NCBI RefSeq assembly: GCF_900102615.1
Contig: NZ_FMYV01000003.1
Span: 124,001-188,000, forward strand
Source: Geotoga petraea
Lineage (GTDB): Bacteria; Thermotogota; Thermotogae; Petrotogales; Petrotogaceae
Direction: 5' to 3'
Length of the DNA: 64,000 nt
Shown here: positions 18,053 to 26,518 of the stretch, piece after piece
Layout of the letters: each line of letters begins with the position of its first letter
Position numbering within the stretch: position 1 is the stretch's first letter
The notes under the pieces: generated by a model
What the model was told of the DNA's origin: nothing
What the model saw: the letters and a program-made list of their open reading frames with translations, nothing else
Databases searched by the model: none
Made by a program: the position numbers and the translations under genes

Positions 18053-20752
18053 ATGTACGATAAAAAAGGCTCTTATAAACAAGAATTTAAAATTAAATCG
18101 AATATATTAAATATCAAAAAATTGATATATTTTTCTTTAGCGATCGGTTTGATCAGTTTAATGATATCTGCTATTAATTTTTTTAACTCTAATTTAGATG
18201 CTGGATTAGTTAATTTGGGTTATTCAATATTTAGTATATTCATTTCATTTAGTTTGAAAATACTTTCAAATAAAGATATTAAATCAATGAAAAAATTGAA
18301 TACACTTTTTAGTTCTTATATTTTTACAGTGTATTTGTGGGCCTTTAAAGACTACTTTTTTAATGGAAGTATAGCTATGAGTCTTTGGATGTTCAACATG
18401 ATGATTTTAATTGTTGCGTTTTTATTTAACCAGAATAAGAAAATACATTTAATTAGCACTTTTATAGCTACATTGAGTTTTTCTATTGCATTATTTATTG
18501 AAGGATTTCAAATACCTCAACTTATTTTTTATAACTCAATTATATTTTTTGCTTTTATATTTTCTAATTTGTTGAACAACAATTTTTTCGATTTACTCTA
18601 TAAAAATTATGAAAGTGAGATTTTGATAAATCAAAAAGATAAAGTCATTGATGAAATCAAAGAGGAGGTTAGATTAGAGATACAAAATAAAACTTCTGCG
18701 ATTGAAAAGCTTTACGAAGAAACATCTAAAACAAATGAAAAATTAAAAAAAACTATGGAGGAATTGAAAAGCTCTTATTCAGATTTAAACAAAAAATCAG
18801 AAGAACACTACCTTCTTTTTAGGATATCTATGAAGTTTAGTTCCTCTGATTCAAGTTCAGAAAAAATTGAATACGCATTGAAGTTACTTGGAGAGTTTAC
18901 AAATGTAAGCAGGGTTTACATATTTGAAAATGATTATAAAAATAAAACAACATCGAACACTTATGAGTGGACTGACTATAAAGTAGAACCAGAAATAAAT
19001 AACTTACAGGGAATCCCTTTAAACGATATTTCTGAATGGATGGAAATGTTGAAAGAAGAAGGAATGATAAAATCATCTAATATAGAAGAATTGCCAGAAA
19101 GCATAAAAAACTATTTAGAGCCACAAAATATAAATTCTATACTTGTCCTACCGATATTCTTGGAAGATGAAATATTTGGATTTATTGGATTTGATGATTG
19201 TGAATCCTATAAAAATTGGGGGAAAGACAAAATTGAGTTGTTGAGAATAATTTCAACTCTTATAAGTCACGAACTCGAAAGAAAAATAAGTAATGAAAAG
19301 TTAAAACAAGCTAAAATAAAAGCAGAAATATCTAATGAAGCTAAAACCAAATTTCTTGCAAATATGAATCATGAGATTAGAACTCCTATAAACACAATTT
19401 TTGGGGTAAATTCTTTGTTATTACAAAAAAAAGGTTTAGATTCTGATTCAAAAAAACTTTTAAACATGTCCTATGAAGCATCAAAAAATTTACAGGATTT
19501 AATAGAAAATATCCTTGATTTTTCAAAAATAGAACAGGGGAAAATAGAACTAAACAAAACAAACTTTAACTTAAAAAATTTACTGGATGAGATTATAGAA
19601 AACTATAAGATGAAAAACGAAAATAACGTTGATATAAACTTTGATTATAATTCAGAAATAGATGTTTTTTATGCTGATAAAGTAAAGATATATCAAATAA
19701 TAAATAATATTTTTGGAAACGCTTATAATCACACTGAAAGTGGATATATTTCACTTAAATTCAAATCAGAAAAACATTTAAATGATGAATATAAATTGTG
19801 TTTTACAATTGAGGATACAGGAAAGGGAATTAGTGAAGAAAATTTAGAGAAAATTTTCAAAGAATTTTATCAGGTTTATAGCGAAAATCAAAGAAATTAT
19901 TCTGGAGTTGGTTTAGGGTTACCTATATCAAAAAAGTTAATAGAAATGATGGATGGAGAAATTAATGTAGAAAGTTTAATTGATAAAGGGACAAAAATTA
20001 ATTTTTCATTTTTTGTTGAAAAAGGTCAATTACATAATGAGAAAAAAACTGGTTTTGCAAAAATACTTTTTAATAATAACAAAGTTTTGTTGGTAGAAGA
20101 TAATAAAGTAAATCAAGAAATTCAAAAAAGAATATTACAAAATTATGATTTAAATGTAGACGTAGTAGACAATGGACAAGAAGCGGTAGAAATAATAGAA
20201 AATAACCCGAATAAATATGAAATAATTTTTATGGATATATCAATGCCTGTTATGAATGGTTTTGAAGCTATAAGTTATTTAAGGAACGAAGTATCAGAAA
20301 ATAAATTCAAAATAATAGCTTTAACAGCTTTTACTTCTAGCATTGATAGAAAAAAAGTTTTTGATTTTGGTTTTGATGATTTTATACCAAAACCAATTGA
20401 AGAAAATGAACTTTTAAGAATATTGAAAAAATTTTTGAAGGACGAAAAACAGAATCAAAATAAAATTGAAAATATAACTAAAAATAAAGATATATTAGAT
20501 CTATTTATAAAAGATTTAGAAGAAAAAATCCCTTTAATAGAGAATTACTATGATGAGATGAATTATGGAAAAATGTCTGAAATTTTTCATCAAATTAAAA
20601 ATCCTTTTAAGTATTTAAAATATGAAGAAATGTATGAAGTAGCAAAAGAATTAGAAAAAGTTGCAAAGAACAATGATAAAAATGAAATAAAAGTATTATA
20701 CCCTGAATTTAAAGAAAAAATCGAAGATTTTATAAAAGAAAATAAGGAGTGA
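18053..20752 (+). CDS. Hybrid sensor kinase: membrane domain, GAF, HisKA-HATPase, receiver, Hpt
   Basis: An 899-residue phosphorelay protein. About six membrane helices (20-180) lie at the N-terminus with almost no extracytoplasmic domain. A coiled coil (195-250) and a GAF-like domain (about 255-415) follow. The HisKA site is His440 (NMNHEIRTPINTI), and the HATPase carries DTGKGISEEN and GVGLGLPISKKL. The receiver has phospho-acceptor Asp728 (IIFMDISMPVMNG). The C-terminal Hpt-like helix has His846 in FHQIKNPFKYL. The full relay His-Asp-His in one chain suggests onward transfer to a separate receiver, probably the one at 22430. Possible ligands: a membrane or redox cue through the helices, and a small molecule through GAF. 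Confidence 0.9.
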   Translation: MYDKKGSYKQEFKIKSNILNIKKLIYFSLAIGLISLMISAINFFNSNLDAGLVNLGYSIFSIFISFSLKILSNKDIKSMKKLNTLFSSYIFTVYLWAFKDYFFNGSIAMSLWMFNMMILIVAFLFNQNKKIHLISTFIATLSFSIALFIEGFQIPQLIFYNSIIFFAFIFSNLLNNNFFDLLYKNYESEILINQKDKVIDEIKEEVRLEIQNKTSAIEKLYEETSKTNEKLKKTMEELKSSYSDLNKKSEEHYLLFRISMKFSSSDSSSEKIEYALKLLGEFTNVSRVYIFENDYKNKTTSNTYEWTDYKVEPEINNLQGIPLNDISEWMEMLKEEGMIKSSNIEELPESIKNYLEPQNINSILVLPIFLEDEIFGFIGFDDCESYKNWGKDKIELLRIISTLISHELERKISNEKLKQAKIKAEISNEAKTKFLANMNHEIRTPINTIFGVNSLLLQKKGLDSDSKKLLNMSYEASKNLQDLIENILDFSKIEQGKIELNKTNFNLKNLLDEIIENYKMKNENNVDINFDYNSEIDVFYADKVKIYQIINNIFGNAYNHTESGYISLKFKSEKHLNDEYKLCFTIEDTGKGISEENLEKIFKEFYQVYSENQRNYSGVGLGLPISKKLIEMMDGEINVESLIDKGTKINFSFFVEKGQLHNEKKTGFAKILFNNNKVLLVEDNKVNQEIQKRILQNYDLNVDVVDNGQEAVEIIENNPNKYEIIFMDISMPVMNGFEAISYLRNEVSENKFKIIALTAFTSSIDRKKVFDFGFDDFIPKPIEENELLRILKKFLKDEKQNQNKIENITKNKDILDLFIKDLEEKIPLIENYYDEMNYGKMSEIFHQIKNPFKYLKYEEMYEVAKELEKVAKNNDKNEIKVLYPEFKEKIEDFIKENKE

Positions 20753-20757
20753 TTTAT

Positions 20758-22416
20758 GTGAACAACACTCTAGACGAACTACTCTATGGAATTGGTCAAG
20801 AATTAAAACCATCCCTTCTAAAAGGGATAATTGCGTTAAAAAATGGAGAAGAATATGTTCAAATAAGCACATATGATGGATTAAAAAATAGTTTGAGAGA
20901 TGACCAAAAAGGGATCACTTTTTTATTAAATAACAGGTTAAATGATATTATAAATCAAAATAGTTTCTTTTCAAGAGAAATTAATGTAGACGACTTTAGG
21001 GAGCAGTTTTGGTGGGTTCTCTCAGAGTTGAGACAAAAAGAAGTAAACCTTTTTATAAAGCCTCTTTATAAGCCTCTTATTAACAATTTAGAGGAAATAG
21101 GTGTTATAATTTTTATTTCATTAAACAATTTAACGGTTGAAATTAATGATATATTGGATAGAGAATACATGTTGATAAATGAGGCTTCATACAATTTGTA
21201 TAAAAAATATGAAAAAAATAACATAATCCGTGTTTTTATAAATAGTATGGTGAAAATGTTAAAACAAGATCATCCTAAAATATATGAACATTCTTTAAGG
21301 ACATCTGATCTTACAACATTAATAGCCCAAACTCTACATTTAAAAACAGATGAGGTTGAGAAATTGAGAAATGCTTCTATTATTCACGATTTTGGAAAAG
21401 TATTTTTATCAAAATCTGACCAAAGTTATAATCAAGATTTAAAATCTATAGAAAATCAAATATACTATTCTCATACAGATAAATTATTTGAACTTTTTAA
21501 AAACAATCCTTATATGAAAGAAGTTCTAAATATATCTTACAAACACCATGAAAAACCAAATAAAAAAGGATATTATGGGCTGGGAGAGGAAGATTTAGGG
21601 ATATTAGATAATATACTCATTATTAGTAATGTTTTTGACAATCTTTTTCATAAAGAAAATGACACAAAAACTGTAAAGCAAGTACTGGAAAAAATGGAAT
21701 TAATGGCTGATAGAAGAGAAATAGATAAAGATATTTTTCAAAATTCTAAAGAAGTTATTTCTTCTTTTTATGGAGGCTTTTTACATTTTTCTCCTACAAC
21801 ATCAATAGGAGTTTCAAAAAATATACATATACAAGACCCAGTCAAGAAAGAGGAAATGCATAAAGCGGAAATAATTAATTCCCTTGGGAATTTAATCATC
21901 ATTAATTTTGAAAAAAACCCTGAGTTCTCTTTGGGTAGAAATCTTATTTTTATGTGTGATGTTGGAGGTTTGATAGAAAAATTTAACGCGAAGATTATAT
22001 CAAAAACAAAAAATGATTATACTCTACTGATTTGGGTTAAAGAAAAAAACAAAAATAAAACATTAAAAATATATTGGAACGAAGAAGCATCTTTACACAA
22101 ACTTCCTATTGAATTTAAATCTTTAGAAAATATCAATTTAGAAAAAAACTTTGATCAAAAAATATTAATAAGAAAATTGGGTGGGGAAGAATTAGTTTTT
22201 CAAAGTGAAGAGGAGATAATAACTGGTGAAAAAAGAATTATTAATTTTGAATATAAAGGTGAAAGAATACTGATTCCTGGAATAATAAAAAGCAAAATAC
22301 ATGAAACCAGTAATATAATATATTTTTTTGAATATTTAGAAATGAAAGATAAAGATTTGAGCAAAGTGTATAGGGCAATTTTCAAAAAACAAGTTGAATT
22401 AAAATTAAAAGTATAA
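20758..22416 (+). CDS. HD-domain protein related to HD-GYP, with altered GYP motif
   Basis: A 552-residue soluble protein. GTG 20758 is eight bases after AAGGAG; a GTG at 20749 overlaps that site. Residues about 170-330 match an HD-GYP phosphodiesterase, with His210-Asp211 (IIHDFGK) and His263-His264 (KHHEKPNKKGYY). The canonical HHExxDGxGYP is changed: the Asp is absent and GYP reads GYY. It may therefore bind rather than cleave c-di-GMP, or cleave another nucleotide. The C-terminal 170 residues are beta-rich, resembling a PilZ fold without its RxxxR and DxSxxG motifs. It lies between a hybrid kinase and a stand-alone receiver, suggesting it is the output of that relay. Confidence 0.72.
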   Translation: MNNTLDELLYGIGQELKPSLLKGIIALKNGEEYVQISTYDGLKNSLRDDQKGITFLLNNRLNDIINQNSFFSREINVDDFREQFWWVLSELRQKEVNLFIKPLYKPLINNLEEIGVIIFISLNNLTVEINDILDREYMLINEASYNLYKKYEKNNIIRVFINSMVKMLKQDHPKIYEHSLRTSDLTTLIAQTLHLKTDEVEKLRNASIIHDFGKVFLSKSDQSYNQDLKSIENQIYYSHTDKLFELFKNNPYMKEVLNISYKHHEKPNKKGYYGLGEEDLGILDNILIISNVFDNLFHKENDTKTVKQVLEKMELMADRREIDKDIFQNSKEVISSFYGGFLHFSPTTSIGVSKNIHIQDPVKKEEMHKAEIINSLGNLIIINFEKNPEFSLGRNLIFMCDVGGLIEKFNAKIISKTKNDYTLLIWVKEKNKNKTLKIYWNEEASLHKLPIEFKSLENINLEKNFDQKILIRKLGGEELVFQSEEEIITGEKRIINFEYKGERILIPGIIKSKIHETSNIIYFFEYLEMKDKDLSKVYRAIFKKQVELKLKV

Positions 22417-22429
22417 GGGGGATATTTTT

Positions 22430-22807
22430 ATGAACAATAAATCAATATTTGTTATAGAAGATTATGATATAGATTACGAAATAATAAAAAAAGAAATGGA
22501 AGAAAATGGAATTATTAATGAAATCAAAAGATTCAAAAATGCAGAAGATGCTATTAAAGAATTAGAAAAAAAAGAAAAACCTTCGATCATATTGTTGGAC
22601 ATAATGCTTCCAGAAATGAATGGTATAGACTTTTTAAAAGCTGTTAAAAAAGAAAAACTTTTAGAGGGGATTAAAGTTATAGTTTTAACAAAAAAAGAAG
22701 AAGACAAAAATAGGATAGATTCTTTCAACCTTGGGGCAGTTGGCTATATGAATAAACCTTTTGATATAAATGATTTTATAAATATAGTGAGATCAAATGG
22801 AGAATAA
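22430..22807 (+). CDS. Stand-alone response-regulator receiver domain
   Basis: A 125-residue CheY/Rcp1-like receiver with the acidic pair Glu10-Asp11, phospho-acceptor Asp57 (IILLDIMLPEMNG), the conserved Thr in VIVLTKK and Lys in YMNKPFD. There is no output domain. It is 14 bases after the HD-domain gene and overlaps pgeF by 11 bases. It is the likely phosphate acceptor from the Hpt end of the hybrid kinase, acting on the HD protein by contact. Confidence 0.92.
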   Translation: MNNKSIFVIEDYDIDYEIIKKEMEENGIINEIKRFKNAEDAIKELEKKEKPSIILLDIMLPEMNGIDFLKAVKKEKLLEGIKVIVLTKKEEDKNRIDSFNLGAVGYMNKPFDINDFINIVRSNGE

Positions 22808-23534
22808 TTTTAAAATAACTTTTATAAATAACAAAAAACTATTGGAATACAAAGATGAAGATATGAAAATATTATTTACAACAAAAGATTTTGGTTCATT
22901 TTCAACTAATGATGCAAAGGGATATAAAGAATTACTTCAAGAAATTAATCTTGAAGATAACGTTTTGATTCTTTCAGACCAAGTTCATGAAAACCACGTT
23001 GAAACAATTAAAAAAATCGAAAAAGAAGTATTGAAGCTCAAAGATACAGATGGAATGGTAACAAATCTTTCTAAAACATCTCTTTGCACAGTTTACGCAG
23101 ATTGTGTCCCTCTCTTTTTTTATGATAAAACGAAAAAAGTAATCGCCAGTTCTCATTCAGGCTGGAAAGGAACAGAAAAAAACATAGCAAAAGAAACTAT
23201 AGATAAAATGAAGACCAATTATGGATGTAAGCCAGAAGATATAAAATGCTTGATAGGCCCTTCAATATCTCAGAAAAATTACGAGGTAGATGGAAAAGTA
23301 TTCCAAGCAATAAAAAATGTGACTGATACAGAAAAAATAGCAATAAAGCAAGGAGAAAAATACCTTATAGATTTATGGCAAGCGAACAAGATGTTGATTG
23401 AAAAAGAAGGTATACCTACTGAAAATATAACGATCTCTGGATTTTGTACCTATGAATTTAGCGAACTTTTCTACTCATATAGACGTGAAGGTCAAAATGC
23501 GGGAAGAATGACTGGGATAATAACCATTTTATAA
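22797..23534 (+). CDS. pgeF: PgeF/YfiH-type multicopper-oxidase-like purine nucleoside enzyme
   Basis: A 245-residue protein of the laccase-domain/YfiH family. Family members act as purine nucleoside phosphorylase/adenosine deaminase-type enzymes, and E. coli PgeF corrects mis-incorporated peptidoglycan amino acids. The metal ligands are visible in YADCVPLFF, HSGWKGT and the C-terminal FCTYEFSELFYSYRREG. It overlaps the receiver gene by 11 bases and is the last gene of the pcm operon. A link between the phosphorelay and this enzyme is only contextual. Confidence 0.88.
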   Translation: MENNFKITFINNKKLLEYKDEDMKILFTTKDFGSFSTNDAKGYKELLQEINLEDNVLILSDQVHENHVETIKKIEKEVLKLKDTDGMVTNLSKTSLCTVYADCVPLFFYDKTKKVIASSHSGWKGTEKNIAKETIDKMKTNYGCKPEDIKCLIGPSISQKNYEVDGKVFQAIKNVTDTEKIAIKQGEKYLIDLWQANKMLIEKEGIPTENITISGFCTYEFSELFYSYRREGQNAGRMTGIITIL

Positions 23535-23549
23535 AATTATATTATAAAA

Positions 23550-23601
23550 CCATCGTGCAGAGGAACATTCACGATGGCAACACAACTTATATGGGTAAGT
23601 T
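23550..23601. repeat. Two hairpins between convergent genes
   Basis: CCATCGTG / CACGATGG (23550-23557 and 23570-23577) with a 12-base loop, then AACTTA / TAAGTT (23584-23589 and 23596-23601). Neither is followed by a T tract on either strand, so they are not classical intrinsic terminators, although they occupy the position between pgeF and the convergent permease gene. Confidence 0.6.
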
Positions 23602-24256
23602 ATGATTCATTTATATACACACAATCTGTTAGGACCTTATCACCTTTTTGAACATCATTTGCAAAAGCCTCGCAATTTTTAGAACCGCAAGCTCCACAAT
23701 TCATACCAGGTAATTTTTCCAGGACAGGGTTATAATTTTCTTCTGTTTCATCCAATATTTCTTCTCTGCTAACAATCTTGCTTACAAAAAATGACATTAC
23801 CAATATTGCGGGGATAGTCAATAGATATCTTGTTAGTGCGAAGCTAATTCCAAGAAAACTAGATTCAACCATGAACATCACTATTTTAATTACAGCCCAA
23901 GAGCTTATTATGATAACAGTGTTGGCAACAGAAGCACCCTTTTTTAATAACGAATGAGTTACTGGAAAGGCTGCATAAATTGGACCAGCTGAAAAGGATC
24001 CTATTATAAAAGAATAGATTTTGCCTTTTATTCCAGAGCCATCGCCAAAATGTTTAATTATCACTTCTCTTGGTACCCATTGGTTAATTAAAGCGGATAT
24101 TATCATTATTGCTGGCATGATTTGGAGCATTTCTAAGAAAAACCCTTTTGTAATATTCAAAGCTTCAAAAAAAGCGTTTGGGTTATAAATAGGGGTTGTA
24201 AATATCAACAAACCAGCTATTATTATAAATTTGTATTTTTTTATTTTTTCAATCAT
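23600..24256 (-). CDS. YraQ-type permease (COG0701/DUF318), second half, with C-terminal Fe-S motif
   Basis: A 218-residue membrane protein of about five helices in the family of predicted permeases that includes YraQ and ArsP. The last 45 residues are soluble and carry NCGACGSKNCEAFANDV followed by a fourth Cys 17-18 residues on. This CxxCxxxxC...C pattern resembles the 4Fe-4S module of RnfB-like proteins, pointing to redox control or metal handling. Its ATG overlaps the stop of the first half by four bases (ATGA). Two-gene versions of this permease occur in anaerobes; most other members are one longer chain. Confidence 0.78.
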   Translation of the reverse strand: MIEKIKKYKFIIIAGLLIFTTPIYNPNAFFEALNITKGFFLEMLQIMPAIMIISALINQWVPREVIIKHFGDGSGIKGKIYSFIIGSFSAGPIYAAFPVTHSLLKKGASVANTVIIISSWAVIKIVMFMVESSFLGISFALTRYLLTIPAILVMSFFVSKIVSREEILDETEENYNPVLEKLPGMNCGACGSKNCEAFANDVQKGDKVLTDCVYINES

Positions 24257-24729
24257 AGTATGACCCCCATGAGAATAGCTATTATTATCGCCATGAAAAA
24301 TGCGGTTATATTTCTAACTATACTGAATTTTTTCTTGAAATACTTTTTTTCAATTGGAAATGTTGCAAAACCTACCATCGTCAATGTTGTTATAAAAGCA
24401 GCTATAGCTGTTAAGTTAGCTCCGCTTGTATACAAAGATTTAGATAATGGGAAAGCTATAAAAGCTGGAATGATAGTTACAGTACCTATAAGAGCACCCC
24501 ATAAAGTACTTACAAATTCGTTGGCGCTTCCCAAAAGGTTACGAATATAACTCTCTGGAATGATTGCCAAAACCCAACCTATTATCGCCATTATTCCTAC
24601 TATCTCTATCAACATTTCTTTCATCATAACCAAAGCATTTTTCAAAGTATCTTTAGTTTTTGGGACATCTTTTTTGAAAGACCATGCAAGAAACCCGCCT
24701 GCTCCGAATATTAGTAAAATAGTTGTCAA
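24253..24729 (-). CDS. YraQ-type permease (COG0701/DUF318), first half
   Basis: A membrane protein of about 158 residues with four to five helices and the conserved IPAFIAFPLSKSLYTSGANL stretch of the family. A GTG at 24738 lies inside the ribosome-binding site itself. TTG 24729, eight bases after GGAGG, is the better start. A -10 TATAAT on the minus strand (24756-24751) places transcription start near 24744, with a Crp-type palindrome centred about 41.5 bases upstream. Substrate unknown; organoarsenicals, metals or thiolated compounds are possibilities from relatives. Confidence 0.75.
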   Translation of the reverse strand: MTTILLIFGAGGFLAWSFKKDVPKTKDTLKNALVMMKEMLIEIVGIMAIIGWVLAIIPESYIRNLLGSANEFVSTLWGALIGTVTIIPAFIAFPLSKSLYTSGANLTAIAAFITTLTMVGFATFPIEKKYFKKKFSIVRNITAFFMAIIIAILMGVIL

Positions 24730-24773
24730 ATTGTCCACCTCCGTAATTTTATTATAAGAAAAAAAATAAAAAA

Positions 24774-24797
24774 ATACCGTGATCTATATCACGGTAT
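24774..24797. promoter_or_regulatory. Perfect 24-base Crp/Fnr-type operator
   Basis: ATACCGTGAT / ATCACGGTAT separated by CTAT, containing GTGAT-N4-ATCAC. Centre is 24785.5. It abuts the -10 TATAAT (24795-24800) of the plus-strand crp-like gene, so binding would block that promoter. It lies about -41.5 from the predicted start of the minus-strand permease operon, the class II activator position. Neither promoter has a good -35. Confidence 0.82.
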
Positions 24798-24817
24798 AAT
24801 ATATTGAGGTGATTATA

Positions 24818-25450
24818 TTGAATTTGGTTGATTTAATCAAGAAAGAATTTGATATCAAAAAGATGAACAAAATTTTTCTAAAGAAAGGAAGTATATATAA
24901 GAAACCAACAGATGAAATCAACAACATAACTTATTTGATTTCAGGGAAGTTGAAAATTGTAAAATACCTCCCATCTGGAAAAGAGCTAATAATAAGACAC
25001 ATTAATAAAAACAATACTTTTGCTGAAACATTGCTATTTTCTGTATCCAATTATCCTGCATATATAATAGCAGATATCGACTCAAAAATTGTAGAAATAA
25101 GTAAAGAAAAGATTTTGGAACATTTATCAGATATCAAGTTTACAACCGAATATATAAAATCTATTTCTGATAAAATAAAAGTTCTAACCGATAAAATAGA
25201 GTTTCTCTCTTTTGAAAATACGAAGAAAAAATTGGCTTATTATTTGATAAACCTTTATGAATTTCAAAAAAGCAAACATATATACATAGATAAATCTAAA
25301 GCAGAAATAGCCAGAATTTTCGGTTCTACAAGAGAAAATATATCAAGAAATTTTTCATCATTCGAAAAAAATAAAATCATCAAAATAATAGATAATCGTA
25401 AAATTGAACTAAAGAATATAGAAGTTTTAGAGGATATTCTTCTTTCATAA
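24818..25450 (+). CDS. Crp/Fnr-family transcriptional regulator
   Basis: A 210-residue regulator with an N-terminal cyclic-nucleotide-binding-type beta barrel (about 10-115), a dimer helix, and a C-terminal winged helix-turn-helix (KSKAEIARIFGSTRENISRNFSSFEK). There is no cysteine in the protein, so Fnr-type Fe-S oxygen sensing is excluded. Heme, NO or small-molecule sensing remains possible. A GTG at 24809 overlaps the ribosome site; TTG 24818 after GAGGTG is the likely start. It is divergent from the permease pair with a perfect palindrome between them, so it probably controls that operon and itself. Confidence 0.85.
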   Translation: MNLVDLIKKEFDIKKMNKIFLKKGSIYKKPTDEINNITYLISGKLKIVKYLPSGKELIIRHINKNNTFAETLLFSVSNYPAYIIADIDSKIVEISKEKILEHLSDIKFTTEYIKSISDKIKVLTDKIEFLSFENTKKKLAYYLINLYEFQKSKHIYIDKSKAEIARIFGSTRENISRNFSSFEKNKIIKIIDNRKIELKNIEVLEDILLS

Positions 25451-25451
25451 A

Positions 25452-26312
25452 TTATAATTCTATAGTTATTTCATCTATTATTACAGCTTTTCCGCCAACT
25501 TTGACTTTTTCATATATTCCTTCTTTTGATTCTACAATTGCTTTTATTTTTGATGGCTTTTTCATTTTATATCCTTGTTCAAAAACCATTTTTTTGTTAG
25601 GTTTGTAAATCCCCTGTTCAACAAAATAACTCGCTAGAGCACCACTTGCTGTACCTGTGGCTGATTCTTCTTTAATCCCCAAATTGGGTGCAAAATTTCT
25701 GCAAGAGGCATGAAAATTTTTTCTCTCCAAGTTAAAAATATGAAAACCCGCAGAATCGTTTTCAACACATATTTTAGCAATTTTATCGAAATTTGGAATT
25801 AAGAAGTTCATTTTGTCAAAAGATTTTATTGGAACAATTATATCTTTCAACCCTGTGGAAACTATTTGGACAGGGTATTCGGAATAAAAATCTTCTACAG
25901 AAATATTCAAAGCTTCTGCAATTATTTTTTTGTCTAAGTATTCTCCAAAATAAGGGATATTCTGGTCCATCATGATTTCTTCGTTTATGCTAACATCTAT
26001 ACCCAATAAACCAGCTTTAGTTTCTTGGTTGTATTTGCCGGGGGATATGATTCCCTTTTTATTCAATAGTGAAAAAGTAGCTATTGTTGCATGTCCGCAT
26101 AGATCAACTTCATCAACAGGTGTAAAAAATCTTACTTTAAAGTCAGCTTTATCTGATTTTGAAACAAAGGCTGTTTCTGAATAGCCTACTTCTTTTGCAA
26201 TGTACTTCATTTCTCCTTCTTTTAAATTGTCTGCGTTTAACACAACTCCAGCAGGATTTCCGCCATTTATACTATCAGTAAATGATGATAATCGGTAAAC
26301 TCTTATTTTCAT
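25452..26312 (-). CDS. PhzF-family isomerase/epimerase
   Basis: A 286-residue two-domain diaminopimelate-epimerase-like fold. It starts MKIRVYRLSSFTDSINGGNPAGVVL and contains GYSETAFV (catalytic Glu), RFFTPVDEVDLCGHATIAT and the second-domain ESATGTASGALASYF. These are hallmarks of PhzF/YddE proteins, which use a Glu as general acid/base; most have no known substrate. It converges with the crp-like gene with one base between stop codons and no terminator between them. Confidence 0.88.
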   Translation of the reverse strand: MKIRVYRLSSFTDSINGGNPAGVVLNADNLKEGEMKYIAKEVGYSETAFVSKSDKADFKVRFFTPVDEVDLCGHATIATFSLLNKKGIISPGKYNQETKAGLLGIDVSINEEIMMDQNIPYFGEYLDKKIIAEALNISVEDFYSEYPVQIVSTGLKDIIVPIKSFDKMNFLIPNFDKIAKICVENDSAGFHIFNLERKNFHASCRNFAPNLGIKEESATGTASGALASYFVEQGIYKPNKKMVFEQGYKMKKPSKIKAIVESKEGIYEKVKVGGKAVIIDEITIEL

Positions 26313-26477
26313 TTTTTAACAACCTCCTCCTGATTATTATAACAGAAATTAGTTAGTTGATTAAACAAAATATTAATATAGTAATTAAGGTTATATGTTA
26401 TTAGTTCTTTAATTTAAACAAATATTACAAATATTGCCGTAATAAATCTATTATGTGATTATTTTTTTATTTTGAAG

Positions 26478-26483
26478 TATAAT
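26478..26483 (+). promoter_or_regulatory. -10 element of the AIM24-like gene
   Basis: TATAAT 26478-26483, 41 bases before the ATG. No convincing -35 is seen. Upstream, CAAATATT is repeated in tandem around 26419-26437. Confidence 0.55.
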
Positions 26484-26518
26484 AAACGTGAATAACTAAA
26501 AAGGGAGGCATATAAAGT

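Noticed and set aside
24253-24256. The split permease considered as a frameshifted single gene
   Set aside because: The second half has its own ATG in a standard ATGA overlap and both halves are complete membrane units; two-gene forms of this family exist.
26410-26440. Tandem CAAATATT repeats considered as a CRISPR or iteron fragment
   Set aside because: Only two short copies in AT-rich sequence, no spacers and no associated genes.
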